This document shows, piece by piece, positions 34,493 through 41,844 of a stretch of DNA of 64,000 bases. The stretch lies in assembly GCA_003611955.1 (NCBI GenBank), contig RAZE01000018.1:1-64000 (forward strand). Direction: 5' to 3'. The translations under genes and the position numbers were made by a program. Source of the DNA: a bacterium 1XD8-76 (lineage in GTDB: Bacteria > Bacillota > Clostridia > Lachnospirales > Lachnospiraceae). The notes under the pieces were generated by a model, which did not search any database, had not been told where the DNA came from, and saw only the letters and a program-made list of their open reading frames with translations. The stretch's first letter is position 1; each line of letters starts with the position of its first letter.

Positions 34493-36097
34493 ATGGAGAA
34501 AGTGATGACAGAGAAAATCAAGAGGTATGTGGTCAGCAAAAGATTCTTATATGCGTTATGTTTTATTGCATTGTTTGTCATTGACTGGACGAGAGGATCT
34601 CAGGCCGGAGCAATCTGGGCGTGGACGATCAATATGACAGGAGTAGTCATGGCAGTGATTGTTTTCAGCGCCTGTCGCCCGAAAGAATTTTTGAAACCGG
34701 TATATATTATATATTCTGTCGTTGGAATTCTGGCGTTGATGGCGGCACATCATTGGTGGATGCAGAATCAGACAGCGATATTCCGTGACCAGCTCCTGAC
34801 AGCAATACTGAATATCTGGCTGTTAGGAATTTTTGTCCTTAAATTTATTTTAGATGCGGCTATTTACAAAGTGAGAAAGATACGTTGCAGTAAGATCGAG
34901 ATTCTGGCGGCAGTTATGTTGCTCTGGATGTTGTTTTCTGTGAATGAGGATATCTGGCCGGGATGGTATCTGGTGATGTTCTGCTTGTTTTATCATACAG
35001 AATACAATAAGGGAGATATGGAAGCGCTGAAACAGGGGATGCTGGATGGCATAATCGCTGCATTTTTTCTGCTGCAGGGAGCTGCATTTGTGTTCAGGCC
35101 GTATGACATCGTCAGATATGCCGGAATTTACAACAACTGTAATATCAATGCGCTATTTTATGGAATTGTCTGGGTTGCATTTTTGATAAGAATGTATGAT
35201 ATTCGTAAAAAGAATGGAAAAAAGTGGAAAGAGGTGCTGTGTTTTTTGTTTGCCGGAGCACTTGCCGCATTCAGCCTGATGACAGGATGCAGGACGGCAT
35301 GGCTGGCGATGTTTGCGACAGGATTCATCTATGTAATATTTGCGGATTTTCAAGGTTTGAAATATAAAGCAGGAAAGATGTTTGGGAAATTGGTTTTGTA
35401 TGCTGTGGTGGTATGTGTCAGTTTTCCGATAACTTTTGCGGCGGCTCGCTATATACCGCCGGTATTTCACCATCCGATCTGGTATGATTGGGAATACAGT
35501 ATAAGTAGAGTACATTCTTTTGATCCATGGGATTCGGAAAAATATGTTTCCTGGGAAGATTTGACGGATCAGATCAGCGGAAGAATCAAGCCGTTTGTCA
35601 AGAAAATATTCGGAGGCGAACAGGCCGGGATAGCGACGGTACAGGCGTCCAACTTTACTATAGGCGATAAAACCTACGATACAAGTTCGCAGGAATATGA
35701 GGATTATGGTTCTGTATTGGTCAGGCTTGCATTTTGGGATTATTATTTGAGAAATGGAAATATGGAGGGACATCTCACCGCGGAGGGACATGAAGTGCCG
35801 GGGTTTTATTATGTATGGCATACCCAGAATACCTTTATTCAATTCTGGTATTATTATGGGATACCTTCGGCAGTTTTATTCCTGATCGTTATGATATCGC
35901 TTGTTTTTATAGGGATGAAAAGAATGGTGAAAGGGCAGGACGATGCACTGATTTGCCTGTTATATCTTGTCTTCTGGGGAATGTACGGGCTGGCGGAGGC
36001 CGTCTGGTATCCGGGGCAGATGATATTGTTTCTGGCGTTTTTTACACCGAAATTTCTATGGCAGAAAGAAAAAGAAACTCCCAGACAAGATGCCTGA
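34493..36097 (+). CDS. O-antigen ligase/polymerase-like membrane protein (Wzy/WaaL superfamily)
   Basis: A 534-residue polytopic protein with about 11 hydrophobic segments and one large extracytoplasmic loop (about 320-440). Key features are IYNNCNINALFYGIVWVA (about 218-235), SLMTGCRTAWLAMFATGF with its conserved Arg (about 258-275), and VWHTQNTFIQFWYYYGIPSAVLF (about 440-462). The H-x-x-N/F pattern of that last stretch is typical of Wzy_C/O-antigen ligase proteins. It closes the 20.1-36.1 kb operon. With an EpsG-type polymerase already present at 24.4 kb, this one may attach the finished polymer. ATG 34493 and 34505 are both possible; the latter has a better SD (GGAG). Base composition is more AT-rich than the genes just upstream. 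Confidence 0.78.
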   Translation: MEKVMTEKIKRYVVSKRFLYALCFIALFVIDWTRGSQAGAIWAWTINMTGVVMAVIVFSACRPKEFLKPVYIIYSVVGILALMAAHHWWMQNQTAIFRDQLLTAILNIWLLGIFVLKFILDAAIYKVRKIRCSKIEILAAVMLLWMLFSVNEDIWPGWYLVMFCLFYHTEYNKGDMEALKQGMLDGIIAAFFLLQGAAFVFRPYDIVRYAGIYNNCNINALFYGIVWVAFLIRMYDIRKKNGKKWKEVLCFLFAGALAAFSLMTGCRTAWLAMFATGFIYVIFADFQGLKYKAGKMFGKLVLYAVVVCVSFPITFAAARYIPPVFHHPIWYDWEYSISRVHSFDPWDSEKYVSWEDLTDQISGRIKPFVKKIFGGEQAGIATVQASNFTIGDKTYDTSSQEYEDYGSVLVRLAFWDYYLRNGNMEGHLTAEGHEVPGFYYVWHTQNTFIQFWYYYGIPSAVLFLIVMISLVFIGMKRMVKGQDDALICLLYLVFWGMYGLAEAVWYPGQMILFLAFFTPKFLWQKEKETPRQDA

Positions 36098-36108
36098 GAG
36101 TCTATGTT

Positions 36109-37989
36109 TTATAGATTTTTGTTGTATGCGTAAGTGGGAACGATCTTTTTTACGACTGCTCGGACATCCTCTGGCTGTTTGCCCTCATCTGCCACGACCC
36201 CTGCCAGTGCATCAAGCCCTTCTCTGAATTCTGCCTCATCTATTTCAATGGGTTTGCCGATGTGGATCAGGTGATTCGCGGTGTCCTTCATCCCCTCTTC
36301 GCTCATCAGGAGCTCTTCGTATAATTTCTCGCCGGGACGGAGGCCGGTAATTTTTATTTCGATGTCTTCTCCGGGAATGTACCCGGAAAGTTTGATCAGA
36401 TTCTCGGCCAGATCATAGATCCGCACGGGTTCCCCCATATCTAAAATGAAAATTTCACCGCCATGAGCGTAGGCTCCTGCCTGAAGAACAAGGGAGACCG
36501 CTTCCGGGATGGTCATAAAGTAGCGGATAATGTCTTTATGGGTGACGGTGACAGGCCCGCCCTTTTCGATCTGTTTTTTAAAAAGCGGAATGACACTTCC
36601 ATTACTTCCCAAAACATTACCAAACCGAACAGCGACAAACTCTGTGGAGTATTTCTGATTCAGCTGTTGAATGATCATTTCGCAGATCCGTTTAGAGGCC
36701 CCCATAATATTGGTAGGGTTTACCGCTTTATCTGTAGAGATAAGAACAAACTTTTTTGCACCGTTTTCCCCGGCAGCAGTTGCAGTTTTTAAAGTACCGA
36801 AGACATTATTTTTAATGGCCTCAATAGGGCTGTCTTCCATCAGGGGGACATGTTTATGGGCAGCTGCATGATAAACTATATCAGGGTGGTATGTTCGAAA
36901 AATAGTATTCATGCGTGCAGTATTTCTGACGGAGGCAATTAATACAATCAGATCCAGATCAGGATGTTTTACTTTGAGTTCCTGCTGGATGTCGTAGGCG
37001 TTATTTTCGTAGATATCCACGATAATAAGCTGCTTGGCGCCATGTCCCGAGATCTGTCTGCATAACTCGCTGCCGATGGAGCCGCCGCCGCCGGTGACCA
37101 TAACAATTTTATTCTTTACATAGCCCATAATTTCGTCTACGTTTACCTCGATGGGATCTCTGCCGAGCAGATCCTCGATCTGTACCTGCCTCAGAGAGGA
37201 GACGCTTACATCGCCGTTTATGAGCTGGTACATACCGGGAACAAGCTGCATCTGGCAGCCGGTTTCTTTACAGATCTCCAAAACCTCCCGGATTTTGCTC
37301 CTGGGAGCGGAAGGGATGGCAATAATGATCTCTTCAATGTGATACGCATCGACTGCATCCGGAATGCATGTCCGATCTCCCACAATGGGAATACCGCGAA
37401 GCAGTTTTTTATGACATCCAGGGTCATCATCTATCACACACAGCACTTTAAGATTGACATAAGAACTGGATTCGATTTCCTTTATGATAGCATTTCCGGC
37501 TGCGCCCGCGCCGATCACCATAGTGTTTTTCTTTTCCGGATCTTTTGATATGGAGCGCCGCTTGCTGTTGAACATGCGGAGAATCCGATAACTGAAGCGG
37601 GTGGCACACACCATGATCATCAACAGAAAAGCATACATGGGATAATAGCTTCTGGGCATTTGAAGAGGCATAACAGCGACCAGAATGATCTGTAAAAGGA
37701 AACAAACAGCACAGGCCGCGGCAATATTGATCAGTTCATTGGTGCTGGCGTAACGCCACACACTTTTATACAGTTTCAACAGCCAGAATACAACTGCAGT
37801 AATGACAAGATCAAACGGCAGCAGAGTAGTAGCAAATTCTGCATATTGGATAAACAGCGTGTCAAAACTGAATTCAAAACGCCAGTATAATGCCCCATAG
37901 GAAGCGAGCACTACAGAGAGCATATCTAATATTAGTAATATTATTATTCTGCTGACAGGAATCTGCCATAAACTGAATTTTGTTTTCAC
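36109..37989 (-). CDS. Membrane-bound nucleotide-sugar 4,6-dehydratase (PglF/CapD/EpsC family)
   Basis: Probably converts UDP-GlcNAc to UDP-2-acetamido-2,6-dideoxy-4-ketohexose, the first step to bacillosamine-type and related sugars. Four membrane helices occupy the first about 125 residues. A CoA-binding-like domain (VIGAGAAGNAIIKEI, about 155) follows, then the catalytic SDR with VTGGGGSIGSELCRQI (about 293) and STDKAVNPTNIMGASKR (about 413-429). The TDK and M-x-x-x-K pattern, with Met replacing the usual Tyr, is diagnostic of the PglF/CapD group. GTG 37989 has GAGG 7 nt upstream and is preferred over TTG 37995. It is transcribed alone, away from the co-polymerase gene. Partner enzymes lie at 41.8-44.6 kb. 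Confidence 0.92.
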   Translation of the reverse strand: MKTKFSLWQIPVSRIIILLILDMLSVVLASYGALYWRFEFSFDTLFIQYAEFATTLLPFDLVITAVVFWLLKLYKSVWRYASTNELINIAAACAVCFLLQIILVAVMPLQMPRSYYPMYAFLLMIMVCATRFSYRILRMFNSKRRSISKDPEKKNTMVIGAGAAGNAIIKEIESSSYVNLKVLCVIDDDPGCHKKLLRGIPIVGDRTCIPDAVDAYHIEEIIIAIPSAPRSKIREVLEICKETGCQMQLVPGMYQLINGDVSVSSLRQVQIEDLLGRDPIEVNVDEIMGYVKNKIVMVTGGGGSIGSELCRQISGHGAKQLIIVDIYENNAYDIQQELKVKHPDLDLIVLIASVRNTARMNTIFRTYHPDIVYHAAAHKHVPLMEDSPIEAIKNNVFGTLKTATAAGENGAKKFVLISTDKAVNPTNIMGASKRICEMIIQQLNQKYSTEFVAVRFGNVLGSNGSVIPLFKKQIEKGGPVTVTHKDIIRYFMTIPEAVSLVLQAGAYAHGGEIFILDMGEPVRIYDLAENLIKLSGYIPGEDIEIKITGLRPGEKLYEELLMSEEGMKDTANHLIHIGKPIEIDEAEFREGLDALAGVVADEGKQPEDVRAVVKKIVPTYAYNKNL

Positions 37990-38018
37990 AATCAAGCCTC
38001 ATTTAGTTTAAAATAGTT

Positions 38019-38048
38019 TATATATTTTCATATTTTACATCAGTACAA
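38019..38048 (-). promoter_or_regulatory. Weak promoter candidate for the 4,6-dehydratase gene
   Basis: On the minus strand TTGTAC (38048-38043), an 18-bp spacer and TATATA (38024-38019) lie about 30 nt before the start codon. The region is very AT-rich, so chance matches are easy. Confidence 0.3.
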
Positions 38049-38078
38049 TAAAAATTACAATTAGAAACGCAATATTTG

Positions 38079-38107
38079 TTGTTGAAACAGGGAAACCGTG
38101 ATAAACT
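38079..38107 (+). promoter_or_regulatory. Promoter candidate for the second co-polymerase gene
   Basis: TTGTTG (38079-38084), a 17-bp spacer and TAAACT (38102-38107), with TG one base before the -10 giving an extended -10. The start codon lies 61 nt downstream. Divergent from the dehydratase gene. Confidence 0.45.
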
Positions 38108-38167
38108 AGGCGTAGTAATTCTGGTTTCAGTATAGAATTGCAAATGAGAAGATGGAGTGTAAAGATT

Positions 38168-39589
38168 ATGGAAGAAAGAGAAATCAGTTTAATCGATCTG
38201 TTGGTAGAGGTTTTGCTGCACTGGCGGATGTTTATAGTATGGATGGCGGTAGGAGCCATTTTGTTGGGGGCATTCAGCTATGTCCGTTCCGGCAGTACAA
38301 TACAGCAGACACAGGCGGAAACAGAAAAAATGGAACAGGCGCCGGAGGAATGGCTTACTGAGGAAGAGATGCGAAACGCAAAATATGTGGCGGCTTATGA
38401 AAATGCATATCTTTCGAAAGTGGCGTATTTTGCAGAGGCGTCATTTATGAAGATAGATGCGAACCATATTAATAGAGGAGAAGTAATTATTGTGATAGAA
38501 GCGCAGGATCATCAGGTGAGCTGTGATATAGAAAAAGCGTATGAGGGGATCGTACAGGGCGGTGAGTTTATTACCAAAGTGTCGGAAGACGTTGGAATGA
38601 AGTTATCTGGTATTAATGAGACGGTTCTTTTTAATAGGCTGACAGTGGAAGGCAATGCAACTGCTGAAACAGAAAATGCGAGCTGCTTTAAAATAGTAGT
38701 TATAAACAATGACGAAGAAAAATGTCAGGCTATGCTGGAATCTGTGCTTGCATTATTAAAAGAAAAGCAATCTGATGTGGAAAGCGCGTTGGGGGAACAT
38801 GAACTTATTGTTGTAAATAAGTCTTTTGGAGTGGTGGCTGATACGGTGGTGGCCGATAAACAGCAAAAGGTTCTGAGTGATATTGCATCGATGAAAAAGA
38901 CACTTTCAGATGAAAAAGAAAAGTTATCGGATGTGGAGCGGCAGTATTATAAGCTTTTGATCGGCGAGGTGGAAGCGGAAGAGGAAGAGAGAACGGTTCC
39001 GGAGGCCCCCCCTGCACCCGGAATAAGTGTGAAATATATACTTCTCGGCGCGGTTATGGCGGCGTTCTTCTATGCATTTGTACTGTTTATGATCTATATC
39101 TTTACGGCTAAAATCCGCAGTACGGATAATCTGCAGGAATTGTACAATATTCCCCAGCTGGGATTGATACCGGCAGATAAAAATCGGAAAAATATTTTTG
39201 GCTTTGTAGACCGGTGGATATTGTCTCTTCGAAATCATAATAAGAGACAGTTTACAGCGGAGGAGGCTTTAAAACTTGCGTCAGTTGCGATAAAAATGTC
39301 GGCAGGAAAAGAGACATTAAACGAAATCTGTCTGGTGGGCTGTGGATTAAAAGAGCGCTCACTCGATGTATGTGAAAAGATGAAAACACAGCTGGAAGAA
39401 GAAAATATCCAGGTGCATATATTAAATAATGTGCTGTATGATGCTCAGGCGATGGGAGAATTGGAGAAAACGAAAGGTGCAGTGCTGGTGGAGGGTGCCG
39501 GAGCAACCCTGTACCAGGAGATTGCTGAGGAATTGAAAATTCTTAACAGGCAGGAGATAAAGGTACTTGGAGGTATTCTGGTAGAATAG
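38168..39589 (+). CDS. Wzz/YveK-type co-polymerase fused to a kinase-like domain lacking Walker A
   Basis: A 473-residue protein. REISLIDLLVEVLLHW is the classic Wzz N-terminus, followed by a membrane helix (about 22-42). A coiled extracytoplasmic region (about 45-285) ends in a second helix (about 288-313), and YNIPQLGLIPADK marks the cytoplasmic link. The last about 110 residues (from FTAEEALKLASVAIKMS) align by eye with a bacterial tyrosine kinase: LNEICLVGCGLKERS stands where the P-loop GEGKS/T should be, and GAVLVEGAGATLYQEIAEEL and VLGGILVE match its late strands. With no Walker A lysine it is probably inactive. ATG 38168 has GGAGTG 9 nt upstream. Single gene, ended by the inverted-repeat region. 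Confidence 0.8.
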   Translation: MEEREISLIDLLVEVLLHWRMFIVWMAVGAILLGAFSYVRSGSTIQQTQAETEKMEQAPEEWLTEEEMRNAKYVAAYENAYLSKVAYFAEASFMKIDANHINRGEVIIVIEAQDHQVSCDIEKAYEGIVQGGEFITKVSEDVGMKLSGINETVLFNRLTVEGNATAETENASCFKIVVINNDEEKCQAMLESVLALLKEKQSDVESALGEHELIVVNKSFGVVADTVVADKQQKVLSDIASMKKTLSDEKEKLSDVERQYYKLLIGEVEAEEEERTVPEAPPAPGISVKYILLGAVMAAFFYAFVLFMIYIFTAKIRSTDNLQELYNIPQLGLIPADKNRKNIFGFVDRWILSLRNHNKRQFTAEEALKLASVAIKMSAGKETLNEICLVGCGLKERSLDVCEKMKTQLEEENIQVHILNNVLYDAQAMGELEKTKGAVLVEGAGATLYQEIAEELKILNRQEIKVLGGILVE

Positions 39590-39619
39590 TAAAAACTTTT
39601 TGTTGTTTATTAGTACTGG

Positions 39620-39691
39620 AATGAACAATAGAGATAAAAACGGATTCCGATGCGGTGGCAAGTCATCCTTATTTTATCTCTATTGTTCATT
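39620..39691. repeat. 20-bp perfect inverted repeat with 32-bp spacer
   Basis: AATGAACAATAGAGATAAAA (39620-39639) is repeated exactly as its reverse complement at 39672-39691. With a one-base offset the match extends outward (G/ATAC.GGA next to each arm), giving roughly 27 bp. It fills the gap between the co-polymerase stop and the convergent tyrosine recombinase stop. There is no U-run after either arm, so it is not a normal intrinsic terminator. It could be a recombinase target, a remnant mobile-element end pair, or an RNA stem stabilising the 3' end of the co-polymerase mRNA. Confidence 0.85.
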
Positions 39692-39721
39692 TCCTGTATA
39701 CTTACTTAAAAATGAAAAAGC

Positions 39722-40858
39722 TCAATTTAGAGTTTGCCCTAGAATTCGGCTGTAGACAGAGGAAATAGTATTCATATGCTGTCTTTTGGTGTCTAATGTC
39801 GGATGCACATATTTATTTAAAGTAATCTGTACATTAGAATGCCCCAGGATCTCGCTGAGACTTTTGATATCGACACCATTTCCGATGCAGTTTGTGGCAA
39901 ACGTGTGGCGGAGCACATGGAAATTTTTACAGGAGACGCCGGCCTGATCCTGGTATTTTTTAAACTGGTATTGGTAGGTTCGGGGTTCCAGAGGGGCAGA
40001 ATTATTCAGCACATATTTGTCGGGATGGCGGAATCTGGACAGGAGAAATATCATTTCGTCGGATAGAGGAATCTCCCTCTGGGAACATGGAGTTTTTGGT
40101 TTTCCCTCGCATAAGACAGTTTTTGATGTCCTATTGCTGATAGAAATCCTCTGCACGGTGTGATTGACATGGAGTATTCTGCTTTGGAGATCGATGTCTT
40201 CCCATTTTAGGGCGCAGACTTCTCCCAAGCGCAGACCGGTGGACAGGCATAACACGATTCCCATTTTTTTGAGATCCATATCATCATAGAGATAGCGCAG
40301 AAGAGCAGTCTGTTCGGTACGGCTGTAAATATTTAATTTTTTTCCGGATGGTGCGGAAACTTTTCTTTTGAGTAGGACAAGCGGTGTGTGATAATTTTCA
40401 GCGCTGTAGTTTAGTGTGCCGGAAGCAACGGAATAAATACTTTTTTGAATGCTTCCGGAATAATTTGCCGTTTTATTGGCGAGCATGTCTTGAAAACAAT
40501 CTGTGGACAGATCATTAAGCGGATATTCCGATAAAAGATTTTCCAGGTGAGTTTTGTAAATATGACGATATTTTATGTGAGTAGAAGGTTTTTTTGTTAT
40601 TTCTATTTTTGACAGCCATTCGTTTGCGATATCTCCGAATAATATTTCTTTTCTTCCGGATGCATTTGGGGGGTAAACACTGTTTGGCTCAGGGCAGTCT
40701 GCTGCCTCCAGAGCCTGTCCTCTCTTTTTTTTTACTTCGCTGTAAGTTTTTCCGTAGACAGACTTTTGCTGCTTCCCCTTTCCTGGAAGATAAACGACAT
40801 ATCTTCCCTCCCATCGTCCATCGGTTCTTTTTCTGATGTTTTCTCCGCGTCTTGGCAT
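39722..40858 (-). CDS. Tyrosine recombinase / phage-type integrase
   Basis: A 378-residue site-specific recombinase. It starts MPRRGENIRKRTDGRWEGRY, the usual AP2-like N-terminal arm-binding module of Tn916/phage integrases. A SAM-like core-binding domain covers about 70-150. The catalytic domain has STGLRLGEVCALKWED (first Arg, about 206), HVLRHTFATNC (His and second Arg, about 314), LGHSNVQ (about 336) and the Tyr nucleophile in NKYVHP (about 348). All catalytic residues are present, so it should be active. ATG 40858 has AAAGGA 10 nt upstream; GTG 40882 is the alternative. No excisionase or other mobile-element gene is adjacent, so it may be a local DNA-inversion or integration enzyme. Confidence 0.9.
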   Translation of the reverse strand: MPRRGENIRKRTDGRWEGRYVVYLPGKGKQQKSVYGKTYSEVKKKRGQALEAADCPEPNSVYPPNASGRKEILFGDIANEWLSKIEITKKPSTHIKYRHIYKTHLENLLSEYPLNDLSTDCFQDMLANKTANYSGSIQKSIYSVASGTLNYSAENYHTPLVLLKRKVSAPSGKKLNIYSRTEQTALLRYLYDDMDLKKMGIVLCLSTGLRLGEVCALKWEDIDLQSRILHVNHTVQRISISNRTSKTVLCEGKPKTPCSQREIPLSDEMIFLLSRFRHPDKYVLNNSAPLEPRTYQYQFKKYQDQAGVSCKNFHVLRHTFATNCIGNGVDIKSLSEILGHSNVQITLNKYVHPTLDTKRQHMNTISSVYSRILGQTLN

Positions 40859-40876
40859 AATTTTTTTATCCTTTCC

Positions 40877-40893
40877 GATCACTTATTGTGATC
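40877..40893. repeat. Palindrome upstream of the recombinase start
   Basis: GATCAC (40877-40882) and GTGATC (40888-40893), separated by TTATT, form a perfect 6-bp inverted repeat in the 5' region of the minus-strand recombinase gene. It may be an operator or a small RNA hairpin just before the SD. Function not inferable. Confidence 0.5.
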
Positions 40894-40975
40894 ATTTGTA
40901 AAAGTTAAATATTGTTTTCCGGTTTCTATCAGGGCCTGAATAAAATGATGAGGCTTGGGTTCTCCGAAAAAAGGT

Positions 40976-41004
40976 TTGACTTAACCTGCATAAAATTGTA
41001 TAAT
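40976..41004 (+). promoter_or_regulatory. Strong sigma-A promoter of the LoaP-led glycan operon
   Basis: TTGACT (40976-40981), exactly 17 bp, then TATAAT (40999-41004). This is the best promoter match I saw in the window. Transcription should begin near 41011, giving a leader of about 208 nt before loaP. It is the only convincing promoter seen before the long run of plus-strand genes that reaches the window end. Confidence 0.82.
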
Positions 41005-41023
41005 AGCTTTGTTTTTAAGAAAA

Positions 41024-41089
41024 ATGAAAGTTAAAAGCAAGCAGATCAGGGAAGAAATCGTCGCGTTGCCGCGTTTCGGAACGGGTTGA
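41024..41089 (+). CDS. Possible 21-residue leader peptide ORF 1
   Basis: ATG 41024 to TGA 41087-41089 encodes a 21-residue basic peptide starting MKVKSKQIREEIVALP. It begins only about 13 nt after the predicted transcription start and has a weak AAGA ribosome site. It ends 4 nt before the next small ORF, and a bulged hairpin lies within its 3' half. Coding status is unproven; tandem placement in the loaP leader makes a regulatory leader peptide plausible. Confidence 0.35.
   Translation: MKVKSKQIREEIVALPRFGTG
41064..41083 (+). other. Bulged RNA hairpin in the loaP leader
   Basis: CGTT-G-CCG (41064-41071) pairs with CGG-AACG (41077-41083) leaving one bulged G and a 5-nt loop, 7 bp in all. It lies near the 5' end of the transcript, where a LoaP-recognition element or attenuation structure could sit. 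Predicted by hand only. Confidence 0.35.
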
Positions 41090-41093
41090 ACAC

Positions 41094-41186
41094 ATGGGAG
41101 GATTGGACTGCGCTGGATCGGGATACTCAGTGCAAATGGCGAAGCTTGCCTATTTTACCTGTGCCTGTAGAAAACGCAAGAATTGA
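41094..41186 (+). CDS. Possible 30-residue leader peptide ORF 2
   Basis: ATG 41094 to TGA 41184-41186 gives a 30-residue Cys-containing peptide starting MGGLDCAGSGYSVQMAKLA and ending with a basic KRKN. It starts 4 nt after the stop of the first small ORF and ends 32 nt before the loaP ATG, just ahead of the SD hairpin. No strong SD of its own is visible, so coupling to ORF 1 would be required. Coding status is unproven. Confidence 0.33.
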   Translation: MGGLDCAGSGYSVQMAKLAYFTCACRKRKN

Positions 41187-41198
41187 ACGGCATAGCGG

Positions 41199-41214
41199 CT
41201 GGCAGAGGTGCCGG
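41199..41214 (+). promoter_or_regulatory. Hairpin presenting or masking the loaP Shine-Dalgarno
   Basis: CTGGCA (41199-41204) pairs with TGCCGG (41209-41214) around GAGG (41205-41208). The loop and first stem bases form the loaP ribosome site AGAGGTG, 8 nt before ATG 41219. Translation of loaP may therefore depend on this small structure, possibly modulated by ribosomes finishing the upstream small ORF. Confidence 0.5.
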
Positions 41215-41218
41215 GACT

Positions 41219-41731
41219 ATGTGGTATGTTATTCAGACGTTGGCAGGTGAAGAAGAGATCGTAAAATTGATGACAGAAAAATATCTGCCGAAAGACTGCT
41301 GTGCGAAGTGCAGAATTTTGTACTATGTAAAGAAAAAGAGGTATCGGGGAAAATGGCATGAGGAGCGGGAGACGCTCCTGCCCGGATATTTGTTTTTGGA
41401 GGCAGATTCGCCGTGGCCGGCATGGAGAGCACTCAAAAGAATAACGAAATTTTCCAGGATGGTAAAAAATAAGGGAGAGAATGAGATTTACCCTATATCG
41501 ACAGAGGAAGAAGCTTTCCTGAAACGGCTTGCGGGGGATAACGGTGAGATAGAGATATCCTATGGAATGATCGAAGGAGATACCGTCAGGATCGTCTCCG
41601 GCGGACTGATGGGGATGGAAGCTGTCATACGAAAGATCGACCGGCATAAAAGGATCGCATATATTGAAATGCAGATATTCGGTGAGGCCAAGATGGTGCA
41701 GGTCGGACTGGAGATATTGGAAAAACAATAA
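41219..41731 (+). CDS. loaP: LoaP-type antiterminator (specialised NusG paralogue)
   Basis: A 170-residue NusG-family protein: NGN domain from MWYVIQTLAGEEEIV to about residue 100 (with LLPGYLFLEAD, the conserved PGY element), then a KOW domain (about 115-165, EGDTVRIVSGGLMGMEAVIRKID). Family members of this length that head polysaccharide operons in Bacillota are LoaP. They bind an RNA element in the leader and let RNA polymerase read through terminators across very long operons. The start is ATG 41219 with AGAGGTG, not TTG 41183. Its position between the strong promoter/leader and more than 22 kb of same-strand genes matches that role exactly. Confidence 0.88.
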   Translation: MWYVIQTLAGEEEIVKLMTEKYLPKDCCAKCRILYYVKKKRYRGKWHEERETLLPGYLFLEADSPWPAWRALKRITKFSRMVKNKGENEIYPISTEEEAFLKRLAGDNGEIEISYGMIEGDTVRIVSGGLMGMEAVIRKIDRHKRIAYIEMQIFGEAKMVQVGLEILEKQ

Positions 41732-41844
41732 AAAATGTGGTATATAGTATTGGCAAAAGATGAGCTGTGGGAAACCATAGCTTATTTTTTATGCGGAAAA
41801 AAGAGATGACTTCTAAATTAAAAGGAGAGAGACAAAACAAGGAT

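Noticed and set aside
36101..36120. Short hairpin (TCTAT/ATAGA) with following T-run at the convergent 36.1 kb gene ends
   Set aside because: Only 5 bp with one G-C pair; too weak to claim as a terminator, although the T-run is in the right place.
39620..39691. Inverted repeat as an ordinary intrinsic terminator
   Set aside because: The stem is AT-rich, the loop is 32 nt and neither side has a U-run, so a factor-independent terminator is unlikely.
39722..40858. Integrative element or prophage anchored by the tyrosine recombinase
   Set aside because: No excisionase, relaxase, capsid or tRNA attachment site was seen nearby; flanking genes are glycan genes.
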